This document shows positions 19,195 through 29,522 of a DNA stretch of 64,000 bases, in pieces (position 1 is the stretch's first letter; the number at the start of each line of letters is the position of its first letter). The notes below the pieces were generated by a model, which saw nothing but the letters and a program-made list of their open reading frames with translations, was not told the origin of the DNA and ran no database searches. Position numbers and translations under genes: made by a program. Origin of the DNA: Aurantiochytrium sp. KH105 (lineage: Eukaryota; Sar; Bigyra; Thraustochytrida; Thraustochytriidae); NCBI GenBank assembly GCA_003116975.1, contig BGKB01000242.1, forward strand, positions 359,499-423,498, given 5' to 3'.

Positions 19195-21447
19195 GCTGCG
19201 GCGGCAACGGCAGCAGCAGCAAACTTTTCCACCACTCGCGCCGCAGACTTTAACAACGCCAGCGCCTTCCCCGACGCCTCGACAGCGAACGCGTGGAGCC
19301 AGCTGCAGCAACAATTTCGAGATGCCGCGCTTGCCGCAGAGAACAGAGCGCTCCTTGCGGCTTGCAACCAAGTCACCGCCGACGTCCCGGGCATCTCCTG
19401 CGTGCCCATGCTCGACCTCGAAAGGAACCTCTTTCTCGTGTGGATGGCCATCGACATGAAGTGTCTCTTTGGCATGGAAAGCATCGAGCTCCAGCGTCTC
19501 GCCCTCCTGCCCGCGCACAGCAAGGATACCACCGTGTGCTTCCAGTTCGCCTTTTCCGGCTGCAAGCTTCGTCGCGAAGCCGCAGAGTTCCATCGCTTCG
19601 TCCCGCAACTGCCTCTGTCCCACGAGGCACGCACATTCGAATCGCGGATCCCCTTTGGCGCAGCGCAGCTCCCAGGAAGCCGCATTGGATGTCTCGCTGT
19701 CAACTGGCTCGTCGCTGACCGTGTCAGGCACGCCTTTGCCGAGTGCGCCGCTGGACCCGAGTCCCTCGAGGAGCTCCTCGTGCGCTTGGGAGAATCCGCC
19801 GCCGGCCACGTCGCGCATGCTTCGCACCGCTGCCTCATGTGCGGAGTCGACCTCGGAGTCTCTTTGCCGCGTCCCAGCGTCTGTGCGGCCCAGGCCTGCC
19901 TCTTTCAGTCGCGTGAGCTCGGCATGGGCTTTAGCGTCGAGGAGGAGATTCTCTTGCGTCCTCGCGTCGTGGAGCTCCTGCTCACCTTTTTCTCCTGCTC
20001 GCTTCTGAGCCGACGTGCGATTGACCTGCAAGCCATCCCCAAGCAGATTATCGAAAAGGTTCCCCTTGGAACGGAGTTTTCTGCGGCCTCGGAAACCAAC
20101 GCCGACGAGCTGTCCCCGAACGAGCTCACGCTCTTTTACGCGCTCAGCTATGTGCCAAACATTGAGGAAATGGCTCAGCAAGTGCGCATGGGCATGCTCA
20201 AGACGCACCTCGATACCATCGACGCGCGTCTCTACCCGCTGCTGCAGTGGCTCATTGGCGGCTGCCGGGCCTTTATCCGAGTTCTCGAGCCGGAGCGCCA
20301 ATTCAAGGACATGCAGACTCCGCATCAGTTTGTCTTTGACTGCGCGGCCGCTGAGCGCGAGTCCTCCTTCCAGCGTCACCAGCGCGCCTCGGGATCCTTT
20401 TTCGCCTTTCACGGCAGCTCATCGTTCGCCTGGAACTCCATCATTGCATCAGGGCTCAAGAACCTCAGTAACACGGAGAACATGAGCTATGGCGCCATGA
20501 AGGGCTCGGGCATTTACTTTTCGACCAGCTTCCACACCAGCGTGCATTACGCCAAGCCCACCAAGCTCAAGCAGCCTTGGGCGCACAGCCACCTCGGTCG
20601 TCACCCGCGCGCTGTCGCGCTTTGCGAGATCGTCGATCGTCCCACTGAGTTTTCTTATTCGGAGCAAAAGTGCTTTACGGAATGCACGCCCCAGGAACGT
20701 ACCCAGGGTCAGCTTCACGTCGTCCCCAACGAAGAATTCGTGCACACCCGCTACCTTTTTGTCTACAACGAACACGTGCCGCCACCTGCGCCCACTCACC
20801 ACATTTTTGCCCTTCGTGCCTCGGAGCTCGAAAAGCTCCCGGAGATGCAACGCCAAGCTGCGGCAGCTGCCGCTGCCGCCGCTGCTGCAAATGCAAATGC
20901 AAATGGTAACAGCGATGCAGCTCAGCCTGTACCGCAGCAGCAAGCTGTTCCGCAACAGCAGCCTGTGCCACAGCAGCAACCTGTGCCACAACAGCAACCT
21001 GTGCCACAACAGCAACCTGTGCCGCAACAGCAACCTGTGCCGCAACAGCAGCAGCAGCAGCAGCAGCAGCAAGCTTCTGCACCCCAGACTCACATCGAAA
21101 AGGTCAAGCTGCACAAGAATACGAAACAGGCGGGGACGTCCCTGAAAAGGCGCTCTCAGGGCCTTGTGTCAGCTGCTCGGCCTCTCACGACCTTCTTGCG
21201 ACACCGTTCAGAAAAGCGTGCGCGCGAGGAAGTCTCCCAGGGAATGGCACCTGCATCCAAACAGGCTCGCACCGAGGAACCATCCAAGCTAGCAGAGGAG
21301 CAGCAACAAGGGCTGACTAGCAGCCCTTGCTGCCCATTTTCCATTGTGCGTCTACGGACAGCGTGCCTTGCCGCGTGCGCCGCCCGCGAACGTGAAATGG
21401 AGCTCCTCGACCGAAGGCGCAAGCTTGAGCTCAAGATCGCCTCTTGA
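18781..21447 (+). CDS. PARP6/8/16-like mono-ADP-ribosyltransferase
   Basis: 889 residues from the ATG at 18781 (alternative ATG 18334, 1,037 residues). The enzyme would transfer ADP-ribose from NAD+ to target proteins. The N-terminal third is Gln/Pro/Ala-rich with a long poly-Ala run (about residues 118-150). A conserved middle region leads into the PARP catalytic fold: FAFHGSSSFAW gives the nicotinamide-binding His544, YGAMKGSGIYFS gives Tyr579, and the last strand reads VHTRYLFVYNE. The third triad position, Glu in poly-ADP-ribose formers, aligns with Tyr658, giving H-Y-Y as in PARP6, PARP8 and PARP16. Mono-ADP-ribosylation is therefore the likely activity (inference). The C-terminus has Pro-Gln-Gln-Gln-Pro-Val repeats (about 720-765) and a basic tail. 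No zinc finger, BRCT or macrodomain is seen. Confidence 0.8.
19126..19230. repeat. GCN tract encoding poly-Ala
   Basis: GCA/GCT/GCG runs encode about 23 consecutive alanines, interrupted once or twice by Thr, in the N-terminal region of the PARP-like protein. Confidence 0.85.
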
Positions 21448-21766
21448 GCTCTTGCCGACCTTGATTCGTTGCCAGTATAAATCATCTATCAAAACTGAAA
21501 GGCATGTCTCAACTGCATCTCATGATTGTTGTGCCTTTGGCCAGACGCATGTGGAGCACCTTTGTACAATATAAAAGGGTGTTCGTCAGAATGGAAAGAA
21601 TGCATCCAGAAACAGAGAGGCGTCCATGGGAGGTCAATGCATTACTTTTACTTCATCACCACCTTCAAACCGGTATACAAGAGTAGTGAATTCATTATAA
21701 TAGTAGTGAGTAGTGTGTGAGTCGTGGTACGAGAAAGCTTGCGTGATGGTGGTTTCTCAGTCACGG
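21448..21766. other. Convergent 3' region
   Basis: AT-richer spacer between the convergent PARP-like and phosphatase genes, holding both 3' UTRs. No gene seen. Confidence 0.6.
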
Positions 21767-22723
21767 TCACAGAAAGTAGTCTACATCTTTACTCGGGGCG
21801 GAGCGCACCGACTCGGGGGCCTGCATAAAGGTGTCGTAGCGATTGCAATTTTCGCCGAGCTGGAGAATGGCGGCCTTGTTTCCGCAACGATAACAATAGT
21901 TGGGCGCAGACCAAACGGTGACGAGACGACGCTCGAACATTTCCTTGTAGCCCTCCATGACGAGCTGGTGAGAACGACAAACTAGGTCAAGGTTGTTTGT
22001 GTGATTAAATTTGGCCACAACGTTGGCGCCAAAGACGTAGCCAGCACCCCGCTGCGAGAGCCCCCAGCCCTCAATGTCTTCGTCCGGATCGGACCACACC
22101 AAGTCGCAGACAGGACCCTCGTGCGGCACCTCCTCGTCGTACTTGAGCGCCCGGATCTCGTCGAGCGTTTCGAGCGCCGGGCTCAAGCCTGCATGCACAG
22201 CAAGCACGCGCGTATTAGGCCCCGTAACGAGCGCTGCCACGGGCAAGACATCGAATACACAGGTGACGGCCTTCCACACTCGTGGCGAGCCGTACTTGCG
22301 CATGCATTCATCGTAAAACCCATAAACCTGGGTGATTTGACGCGTTTCGTGGTTTCCGCGCAAAAGAGTAATGTTATCCTGGTAGCGTACCTTGAGCGCC
22401 ATCAAGAGCAAGATGGTCTCGATGCTGTAGTGGCCGCGGTCCACGTAGTCTCCAAGAAAAAGGTAGTTGGTATCGGGCGGGAGTCCGCCGACGCGAATCA
22501 TTTCCAAAAAATCGTACAGCTGGCCGTGGATGTCGCCGACCACGGTGACGGGGCACTCGACCTCGACAAACGACGAGGTTTTGCGGCTGAAGACCTCTTT
22601 GGCGCGCTCGCAGAGGGCTTCGATGCTGCGCACGCTGGGCAGGTTCTCCGTCTTGGTCGCCTCGAGCGAGGCCGTTTCGTCTAGCACCATGCCGATCCAC
22701 GTCTCCATCTCCTGCTCCGCCAT
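21767..22723 (-). CDS. Serine/threonine phosphatase catalytic subunit, PP4-like (PP2A family)
   Basis: 318 residues, close to the usual 305-313. It carries the PPP-family metal and active-site motifs GDIHGQ (63-68), GDYVDRG (91-97), GNHE (123-126), a His at 177 in VHAGLSP and His252 in [20 protein letters not shown] precedes a C-terminus ending [11 protein letters not shown]. The terminal DYFL is the carboxymethylation/regulatory tail of PP2A-type enzymes, and the PSK spacing before it fits PP4 better than PP2A (TPDYFL) or PP6 (TTPYFL). An oddity is HAGLSP where most relatives have HGGLSP. The upstream minus-strand region is repeat-rich, so the start at MAEQEMETW is secure. Confidence 0.9.
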   Translation of the reverse strand: MAEQEMETWIGMVLDETASLEATKTENLPSVRSIEALCERAKEVFSRKTSSFVEVECPVTVVGDIHGQLYDFLEMIRVGGLPPDTNYLFLGDYVDRGHYSIETILLLMALKVRYQDNITLLRGNHETRQITQVYGFYDECMRKYGSPRVWKAVTCVFDVLPVAALVTGPNTRVLAVHAGLSPALETLDEIRALKYDEEVPHEGPVCDLVWSDPDEDIEGWGLSQRGAGYVFGANVVAKFNHTNNLDLVCRSHQLVMEGYKEMFERRLVTVWSAPNYCYRCGNKAAILQLGENCNRYDTFMQAPESVRSAPSKDVDYFL

Positions 22724-22982
22724 CGTGCTGTCGTAGCCGTGGTACAGGCACGGCCCGACGCGGGATTGGCGGCGTCTCCAGCCAGGCTCGTCCGGCGCTC
22801 GACGCCAGACAAGCGGTTAGTCGCTCGCTCGCTCGCTCGCTCGTTCGCGCTTGCGGCGCGCCTCGCGCGGCCGTCGCCGGACTGGGCTGGGCTGGGCTAG
22901 GCTGGGCGCGCCCGGGCTGCCTCCGCGGCGTCCTCGCCTGGACTGCTCGTCCGTCTCCGGCTGCCGGAGTTCGTTCGATGTT

Positions 22983-23018
<36 letters not shown>

Positions 23019-23793
23019 CTGCCCACCGCGGCACTGTGCAGTGACACCCTCTCTCTCTGTGTAAGAGCAACCAAGTTGACTCACACTGGAAACACGGTAG
23101 GAGAGCCAAAGTGGACATGCCGTGCGCGAGGGCCCATAACGCCTCCCTGGACGGACCTCGATCGAGAGCCCGCGCCCGGCGCGCCCGAGGGCCGGAGAGG
23201 ACCAGGACAGCCGAAGGGGCGGAGAAGGAGGAGCAGGGACCGATAGTGAAGGCGAGAAGGGTGCCAGCGTGCAGAGATGAGGCGGCTGGATGCCGACGAA
23301 GCCTTGTGGCCGAAAAGAACGGCTCTGCCTCGGCAAGAGCGGGAACCGTTCTCGAGGTCGTTCTTTTCAGGCCCCGCGTAAGAAGGAGGCCTATAACAAA
23401 GGACGAGCACGAGGACAAGGGCGAGGACCAGGACAAGGATGACGACGAGGAGGGGAAAGGGAACAGAGACTGGCTGGGCGTTCAAGCTAGAAGCTCGCTT
23501 GCGATGGATGCCAGCACGATGGTTGAGCGCTTTTGTCGGGATTTTGCCATGATGACGATGGTCGCCGGTTGAATTTGTGTGTTGTAGGCCTAGTTGTTGA
23601 TGTCTGGGCTGGGCGCGATCGCGGGGCAGAACAGAACTTACGCTGCGCGGGGTGCGGCAGCGCGGGCGCGCGGCGAGAGCACGCAGGCAGGCCGAGCGAG
23701 GGCGCGGCGGCCGCGGAGAGCGAGCGCGGGCTCTCCCCTGCCGCAGGGAGCGAGCGGGCGGGCGGCGCTGCACGCGGGCACGCACGCGTCGCG
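22724..23793. other. Divergent intergenic region with CTTG array
   Basis: Spacer between the divergent phosphatase and CRAL-TRIO genes. It holds a (GCTC)n tract (about 22826-22846), a GGGCT tract (22884-22905) and a CTTG tetramer array (22983-23018). Acidic-looking plus-strand translation around 23390-23470 has no family signal. No gene supported. Confidence 0.5.
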
Positions 23794-25809
23794 ATGGAGA
23801 CGGAAGTGCGTGAGCACGAACGCGAGGAGGCGAAGGCCGGGGGCGAGGCGAAGGCCGCGGCGCGCGAGGGGCTCAAGAGAAAGGAGCTCGCCGAGGTGGA
23901 CGCGCAACGCATCGCTGGCGAAAACAATCAACACGAAGAACGCGGGAAAGAGGACGACGAGGACAAGGTCGCTATCGCCGTCGTTCCGGATGGAGAAAAA
24001 GACGGCCACAACGATGATGATCATGAAAATGATGAGGATGGCGCTGGGCTCGCGGACGAGACCCTTGCGCAGCGCAAAGATACCCCTTATGCCCCTCTCG
24101 AGCATGGCAATTACACAGATCTCTCATTGACGATCGCCCCAAACGCACAAGAAGATCGTCTCACTGAAGATCGCACTGGGGCAACGGACAATGCGGACGC
24201 GCAGAGCGAGGAGCCCCGTCCCAAGGACGAGACAGCAAACAACCAGGTCGAGGACGACATCATCGATGACGAGGCCATTGCGATGATACTCGCGCAAGAA
24301 GAGACAGATCCACAAGCCACGCTGAGTCGCGAAGAGAGCGCACGGCGACGCGCCAAGGCTGCACTGCAGGACGAAGCGGAGCTCCGTCTTATCCGCGCAC
24401 TCTTGGAGGCCGAGCAGTCCAAAGACTTTGACAAGATCAACTCCACACAGGGCCTCATCCTCTCCTCGGACGTGTACGAGGACAGTGACGGCGAAGAAGG
24501 CGCGTCGAACCCGGGTAACCCGGATGATGAAGCCTGGGTTTCGGGTGTTCTCACGGGCGAAGAAGGAAATGATGGGGCGAGTCCGTCTGCAGTGCCAGCC
24601 CAACAGACGGAGAGCAGCGGGTGGTCTTTTCGACGCGGCTTCGCTGCTGCCAAGGCCAAAGCATTGGGCGTCTCATCCCGCGCCGCCCCTGCATCGTCGG
24701 AGAAGCAGGATAAACAAGGGTTCTCGGAAGAGGAAATGCTCACCGTCTTGGGCACCGAAGTGGAAGAGGACTATATTGCACGCTTCAAGGTCATGTTGGA
24801 GCAGCAACTGGGCGCTGACTTTTTCTTTGAGCACGATGACATCGCGTCAAACCTAGACTTTTGGGCCAAGGCGTGTTTGCGCGCCCGGCGTTTTCGCGTC
24901 CAGCGCGCCATCGACCTCATGGGTCGTTATGCGCAGTGCAAGGCTGAGATTGAGAACCAGATTGGCGCCGACAAGGCCCGCGTGCGCGAGCTCCTCACCA
25001 CGGGTGTGCTGTGTTTCTTGGGAGGCGCTCGCTGTCGCGAGGGTCGAGGTATCATTGTCATGCGCATGGGTCTGCACGACCCGCGCAAGTTCGCGGCCGC
25101 TGATCTTTTGGCCGCGGCGCACGAGACCACTATGCACGCCATTCGTCAGTATCCGAGATTGCAGGCCATGGGTTTCACCATTATTCAGGACATGACGGGC
25201 GCGACGACGCGCAACTTGGACACTAAGGTCCCCAAGCTGCTCAGCCGCACCATCGAGTCGAAGTTGCCGATTCGTTATGGTCGCGTGATTGTGGTGAACC
25301 CGCCTTCCTTTTTCTCGGCGGTCTTTCGCGTGGCATCCTTTTTTCTCAGCTCCAAAATGCGCAAGCGCATGGTCTACGTCCACTATCGTCCGACTGTCTC
25401 GGACGAGGTCGACGCAGAGGCCGAAGCGACGGCGACTTCTACCGAGGCGCAGGACGCGGGCGAGGACGAGTCTAACCCGCTCGAGAATTTCATTCTCCGC
25501 GACCATTTACCGCTCTTTCTGGGCGGCGCGAAGGACATTGACTATGCCAGCTTTGCGCAGCAGCTCGTGCCAGAGGGATTCGATGACGCCTATGAGGACG
25601 AGGCTCTGGGTGGCGGCGACCTCGATGTAGTGGCAGGTCAAGAGCTCGGCAACAAGAGCCTCCACAATGACAACATTAACGAAGATGACGCGGCTTTGCC
25701 CAGGAGCCCGCGGAGCCCGGGAAGCCCGGGAGGTCGTTCCAGCGAGAATATGTCATCTTTAGGCGCCGTGGCGGATGGCAGTCAATACGTCCACACCGCC
25801 TTTGTCTAA
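23794..25809 (+). CDS. CRAL-TRIO (Sec14-like) lipid-binding protein
   Basis: 671 residues from METEVREHER; the open frame reaches back to 23533 but that part is Ala/Gly/Arg-rich leader. The N-terminal half is acidic and disordered. A helical CRAL-TRIO N-like region (about 310-395, including LDFWAKACLRARRFRVQRAIDLM) precedes the CRAL-TRIO lipid-binding fold (about 400-530: GRGIIVMRMGLHDP, FTIIQDMTGAT, PIRYGRVIVVNPPSFFSAVF). These match the clavesin/alpha-tocopherol-transfer-protein type rather than the shorter yeast Sec14. The likely role is binding or exchange of a hydrophobic ligand or phosphoinositide in the cytosol or at membranes (inference). The tail contains SPRSPGSPGGRS, a possible phosphorylation region. 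Confidence 0.8.
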   Translation: METEVREHEREEAKAGGEAKAAAREGLKRKELAEVDAQRIAGENNQHEERGKEDDEDKVAIAVVPDGEKDGHNDDDHENDEDGAGLADETLAQRKDTPYAPLEHGNYTDLSLTIAPNAQEDRLTEDRTGATDNADAQSEEPRPKDETANNQVEDDIIDDEAIAMILAQEETDPQATLSREESARRRAKAALQDEAELRLIRALLEAEQSKDFDKINSTQGLILSSDVYEDSDGEEGASNPGNPDDEAWVSGVLTGEEGNDGASPSAVPAQQTESSGWSFRRGFAAAKAKALGVSSRAAPASSEKQDKQGFSEEEMLTVLGTEVEEDYIARFKVMLEQQLGADFFFEHDDIASNLDFWAKACLRARRFRVQRAIDLMGRYAQCKAEIENQIGADKARVRELLTTGVLCFLGGARCREGRGIIVMRMGLHDPRKFAAADLLAAAHETTMHAIRQYPRLQAMGFTIIQDMTGATTRNLDTKVPKLLSRTIESKLPIRYGRVIVVNPPSFFSAVFRVASFFLSSKMRKRMVYVHYRPTVSDEVDAEAEATATSTEAQDAGEDESNPLENFILRDHLPLFLGGAKDIDYASFAQQLVPEGFDDAYEDEALGGGDLDVVAGQELGNKSLHNDNINEDDAALPRSPRSPGSPGGRSSENMSSLGAVADGSQYVHTAFV

Positions 25810-27017
25810 AATTCATGTCCTCACGTCATTCCAACTTTTCTCGGCTTCTAATCTGTAAAATTTATCTCGTGGCCTTGGCCATACGCACGATCGGTGTGCT
25901 GCTGATCCTTGTAAGTGGCCATGCGAGCGTGTGCAGGCTCTCTTTTCCCCACGTCTCTGTCTCCTGGCTGGCGGCGTGCAGTGTCTGGAAAGTTGGCCTT
26001 GGTTCGGTGCGAGGCCCACGCGCCCAGACTGCAGCTGCAGCAAGTAGCTCGTGCCGCGGCCCTGAACCAGCGAGAAGGACGGTCGTGACTGCGCGCGAGC
26101 GAGGGAGCTGCACCGCGCTGACCGACCCCAGCTCCGGCCCGAGCAGTGCTTGCGCTCAAGCTTGCGCGTGTGCTCGAGCTTGCGCGTGCGCTCGAGCCTG
26201 CGCGTGTGCACGCGCCGCAACCCCGAATGAGACCGCCAGGAGGGGACCTGCTGCTGCAAGTGCGAAGATTGCGATAGCCGATTTGCGCGGGGCCGCGCGC
26301 AAGTGGGTTTTGCGAAAGCCATTGGGTGGATGGGTGGGGAAGTGGCGTGTGCACGTGCCACATAGGAGAAGAAAAAAGGAACCCAATGCCCGAAGCGAGC
26401 GAGCGAGCGAGGACGGAGAAAGAGCAAGCGCGGCCGGCGGTCGGTCGGAGGGAGGGAGGGAAGTCGAGGTATAGCAGCACAGCAGGCTGAGAGGCTGGTG
26501 CGAAGGAGCTGAGTGCGCGGCCTTGCAGCTCTTGACGGCTAGCGTCACGCGCAGGTCGCGTGCACGTGCTCGGGCTACAATACCTTCCTTTGCCTCACCC
26601 GCGGTATACTAGTGAGGGCTTCTTCCGGATACTCTACAGTAGCCGGAGAGTGCTCTACTATCTGTATACCCCTATTGTTGACTTTTTGCCATGGCTGGTT
26701 CGGTTGGTTCGTTGGTCCAGTCAGAAATAAAAAAAAGAAATAAAGTAAAAGAAACACGCGCGTGTCGCGCGTGCAGCGCATCGGGCAAAGAGGGAGCAAG
26801 CAAGTAGCCAGGCCGGGTGCAGCAAATCGAAATCGTCGGGGCGGCCTCGCCTCGCCACGCCGGAGCAGCAGCCTCGAGGCGCGGGGAGCGCGAGACTCGA
26901 GACGACACGAGACGACTTCCGACGTGCCGTGCCGGGCAGAGCCGAGCCGAGCCGAGCCGAGCCGAGCCGAGCCGTAGACTAGCGTTAGCAGCCTGCATTC
27001 CCTCGCCGGGCTGGACC
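25810..27017. other. Intergenic region upstream of the astacin gene
   Basis: No supported gene. It contains CGAGCCTGCGC/CGAGCTTGCGC near-repeats (about 26155-26212), a GAGC tract (26395-26412), one CGCGCAAGTG motif (about 26292), and a GAGCC pentamer tract (26939-26974) in the probable leader of the downstream gene. Confidence 0.5.
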
Positions 27018-28763
27018 ATGCGGCTGACGCTCGCGAAGCGATGGGCGTGGGCGGCGGCCTTTGTGTGCGCGCTCGCCGGCCGCGCTGCCGCGGAGGATGA
27101 AACGCAGCAGGACGAGGAACTTAGCGACTCGGACCTCCTCTTCGAAGGTGATCTTGTGGTCGATTACGAGCGACTGTACGCAGCGTACGGCTACGAGCTG
27201 GCCGAGCGCATGGTTAGCCGCGGGGTGGTCTCGCGGCCTGCTTCGAGGAGAAACCTCGACGCCCTGATCTACGACCGATGGATCTGGCCCAAGGACGACA
27301 ACGGCGTCGTTACCATTCCCATCACCTTTGCATCAGGCGATTACACGACAGCACAGCAGAACACGATCTGGGGCCACCTCAACGACCTGGCAGACCAGGC
27401 CGGAAGCTGGCTTAGCTTTATCGAGCGCACCGACGAGGACGACTACGTCGAGATCTACAGTGGGTCGGGATGCTCTTCGTCGATGGGATACGTCTCGGGA
27501 AAACAACAGATCTCGCTGCGATCCTCTGGATGTCTCGGACGCGGCACGACGCAGCACGAAATGCTGCACACGCTCGGATTTTGGCATGAACAGTCTCGCC
27601 CAGACCGTGATGATTACGTGACAATCAATTGGGACAATATCGTCTCTGGCAAAGAGCACAACTTTGCCCTCCGTGAGTCCAGGTCCTTTAATTCGCCTTA
27701 TGATTATGCCTCGGTCATGCATTACCGCGCCAAGGCCTTTTCGAAAAATGGCAAAAACACAATCACTCCACCAGATGGAGTAGACATTGGTCAGCGCTCG
27801 GCGATGAGTACAGACGACGTGATGCAGCTCAAGATTCTCTACGATGATCCGGACGTGACGTTTTATCCGACCATGTATCCAACAGCCCCGACAACCTTGA
27901 GTCCTACACGAAGCCCGGACGCACAGCCCACAGAAGAGCCCACACCTTTTCCAACGCCAAAGCCTACACCTAAACCGACGGCATTCCCTACGAAAAAGCC
28001 GACGCCCAAACCGACGCCGAGTCCTACGCCAACGCCAAAGCCTACGCCGTACCCGACGGCATTCCCTACGAAGAAGCCGACGCCGTATCCTACGGCTTTT
28101 CCGACGACACCGGGGCCGACAGTGGCGCCTACGCCTGCTCCAACCAAGGTATGCTCTACGTCCGATGAGCAAATCTGGAGCGATGTGCGCCCTGACGATC
28201 TCGAGGACTACTCGACTCTGCGTGAGTGCTCTGAGACGTGCACAGGGTCCAATACCACGTGTGTTGCCGACTGTGTGGCGACCAGCGCCGGTTTCACGTC
28301 GCCGTGCTCCACATGCTTTGCCAACTATGTGGTCTGCCTCGAGGCTCGATGCAACTGTACATACAACACGAATACCACGTTGTGCGACCAATGCGACCAA
28401 GTGGAGACCTGCGACTTTGAGTTTCGAGAGTGCACAGGCGTCCTCAGTGCCGTCAGGTATGACGCAACGGAAGGTGCTTCTCAGAGCTCGGGTGTCTCAT
28501 CGTCGATGCTCGGTGTCATTGGTGGCGTTGGTGCGGGTCTGGCTTGTGTGTTGCTCGCGTCCTTTGCCTTGGTTGCGAGACGTCGTCGCCGTCGTCATGC
28601 AAAGTCAACGAGCCCGCTTGACTTTGGCGAGGCCAAAGTTTCTGGAGGCAGTCCTTTTGGCTTCAATTTTGGCAAATCTGGCAAGAACAAGAAGGACAAT
28701 AGTCAAGCGCAGCATCAGCTTGCCGCGCCTTCCTTTCACCGCCAGACCAGTTTTGATGTCTAA
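27018..28763 (+). CDS. Membrane-anchored astacin-family metalloprotease with PT-rich stalk and 14-Cys module
   Basis: 581 residues. Signal peptide 1-25 ([19 protein letters not shown]). The catalytic domain carries the zinc motif [13 protein letters not shown] with His180, Glu181, His184 and His190, followed by RPDRDDYV. The Met-turn SVMHY lies at 232-236. This is the full astacin signature. It is followed by a Pro-Thr-rich stalk (about 286-378, built on PTPKPT/FPTKKPT units), a 14-cysteine segment (Cys379 to Cys472), a single membrane helix (about 495-520, [22 protein letters not shown]), a stop-transfer Arg run and a cytoplasmic tail. It should be a type I surface protein cleaving extracellular proteins. 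A short segment before [14 protein letters not shown] may act as propeptide. The gene at 29523 repeats the Cys module, helix and tail. Confidence 0.92.
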   Translation: MRLTLAKRWAWAAAFVCALAGRAAAEDETQQDEELSDSDLLFEGDLVVDYERLYAAYGYELAERMVSRGVVSRPASRRNLDALIYDRWIWPKDDNGVVTIPITFASGDYTTAQQNTIWGHLNDLADQAGSWLSFIERTDEDDYVEIYSGSGCSSSMGYVSGKQQISLRSSGCLGRGTTQHEMLHTLGFWHEQSRPDRDDYVTINWDNIVSGKEHNFALRESRSFNSPYDYASVMHYRAKAFSKNGKNTITPPDGVDIGQRSAMSTDDVMQLKILYDDPDVTFYPTMYPTAPTTLSPTRSPDAQPTEEPTPFPTPKPTPKPTAFPTKKPTPKPTPSPTPTPKPTPYPTAFPTKKPTPYPTAFPTTPGPTVAPTPAPTKVCSTSDEQIWSDVRPDDLEDYSTLRECSETCTGSNTTCVADCVATSAGFTSPCSTCFANYVVCLEARCNCTYNTNTTLCDQCDQVETCDFEFRECTGVLSAVRYDATEGASQSSGVSSSMLGVIGGVGAGLACVLLASFALVARRRRRRHAKSTSPLDFGEAKVSGGSPFGFNFGKSGKNKKDNSQAQHQLAAPSFHRQTSFDV

Positions 28764-29522
28764 GCTCGTTGGTGCTGACCTCTTTCCCCTTGTCTTTGTT
28801 TCCATGCTTTACTTGAGAACCACCCTGCGTCTACCACTGTGAATGAGAGCCTTTTTTTTTTCTTCTTTATCTCGCTGACCATGCATTGATAGGTGATAAA
28901 ATCGATTTGACAACCATGACTGTCCTTTCTTTGCTTTTCCTTTTTCTGTCTTTTTCGCTCGCAGATCTAGCCTAGTCGTTGTTGACGTGACTCTCGCCCA
29001 TCTTTGTTGACCGCCCTCTTTCTGCCATCACCTCTATTCTCCTTTAGCTGCACTTTTGCCTGCTTGCTGAAAGTAGGCCTACAGGTATAGTAGTAGCCCC
29101 GCAGAGTATAGTAGCAGAGTGTTTCGTCTTTTCCTGCTTCCTGTGGGCTGAACCGGCGATCCCAGGTGAGCAGCGCTGGTGCTACACAAGGAGAAGGTAC
29201 GCGCGCAGCCCACGTCGTTCGCTCAAGCAGTCCTATCGCTCATTTTTGCGGGAGGACCGTAGCATACGATCATAGTGCATGAATGTGTGGCTGAAAGTGG
29301 GCCAGCGCCCACGCGCACACGTTCATTCCCTCGCTCGCTGAGCTAGGTCGAAAAATGAGCGTGCGCTGGTGCCCACACGCTCATAGTGTCAGTGCCATGT
29401 GGCGCGCGACTCGGACGAGCGAGGGTTCGCGGCGCAGCTGCAAGATCAAGGGCTAAAGCAGGAGCAGCAGACTGGAAACATTGAGGGCACGTGCATAGAC
29501 TTGTCTTCATTGGCACACAAGC
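28764..29522. other. Intergenic region between the two Cys-module genes
   Basis: 3' UTR-like T-rich DNA, then GC-richer sequence. It contains a 9-bp-arm hairpin, ATGAGCGTG / CACGCTCAT (about 29355-29384), and an 11-bp inverted pair, CGCTCATTTTT (about 29236) / AAAAATGAGCG (about 29352). No protease-domain remnant was recognised here, which matters for how the downstream gene arose. Confidence 0.5.

Noticed and set aside
27333-28400. Minus-strand frame antisense to the astacin gene
   Set aside because: Arg-rich shadow of the PT-repeat and catalytic domain on the plus strand.
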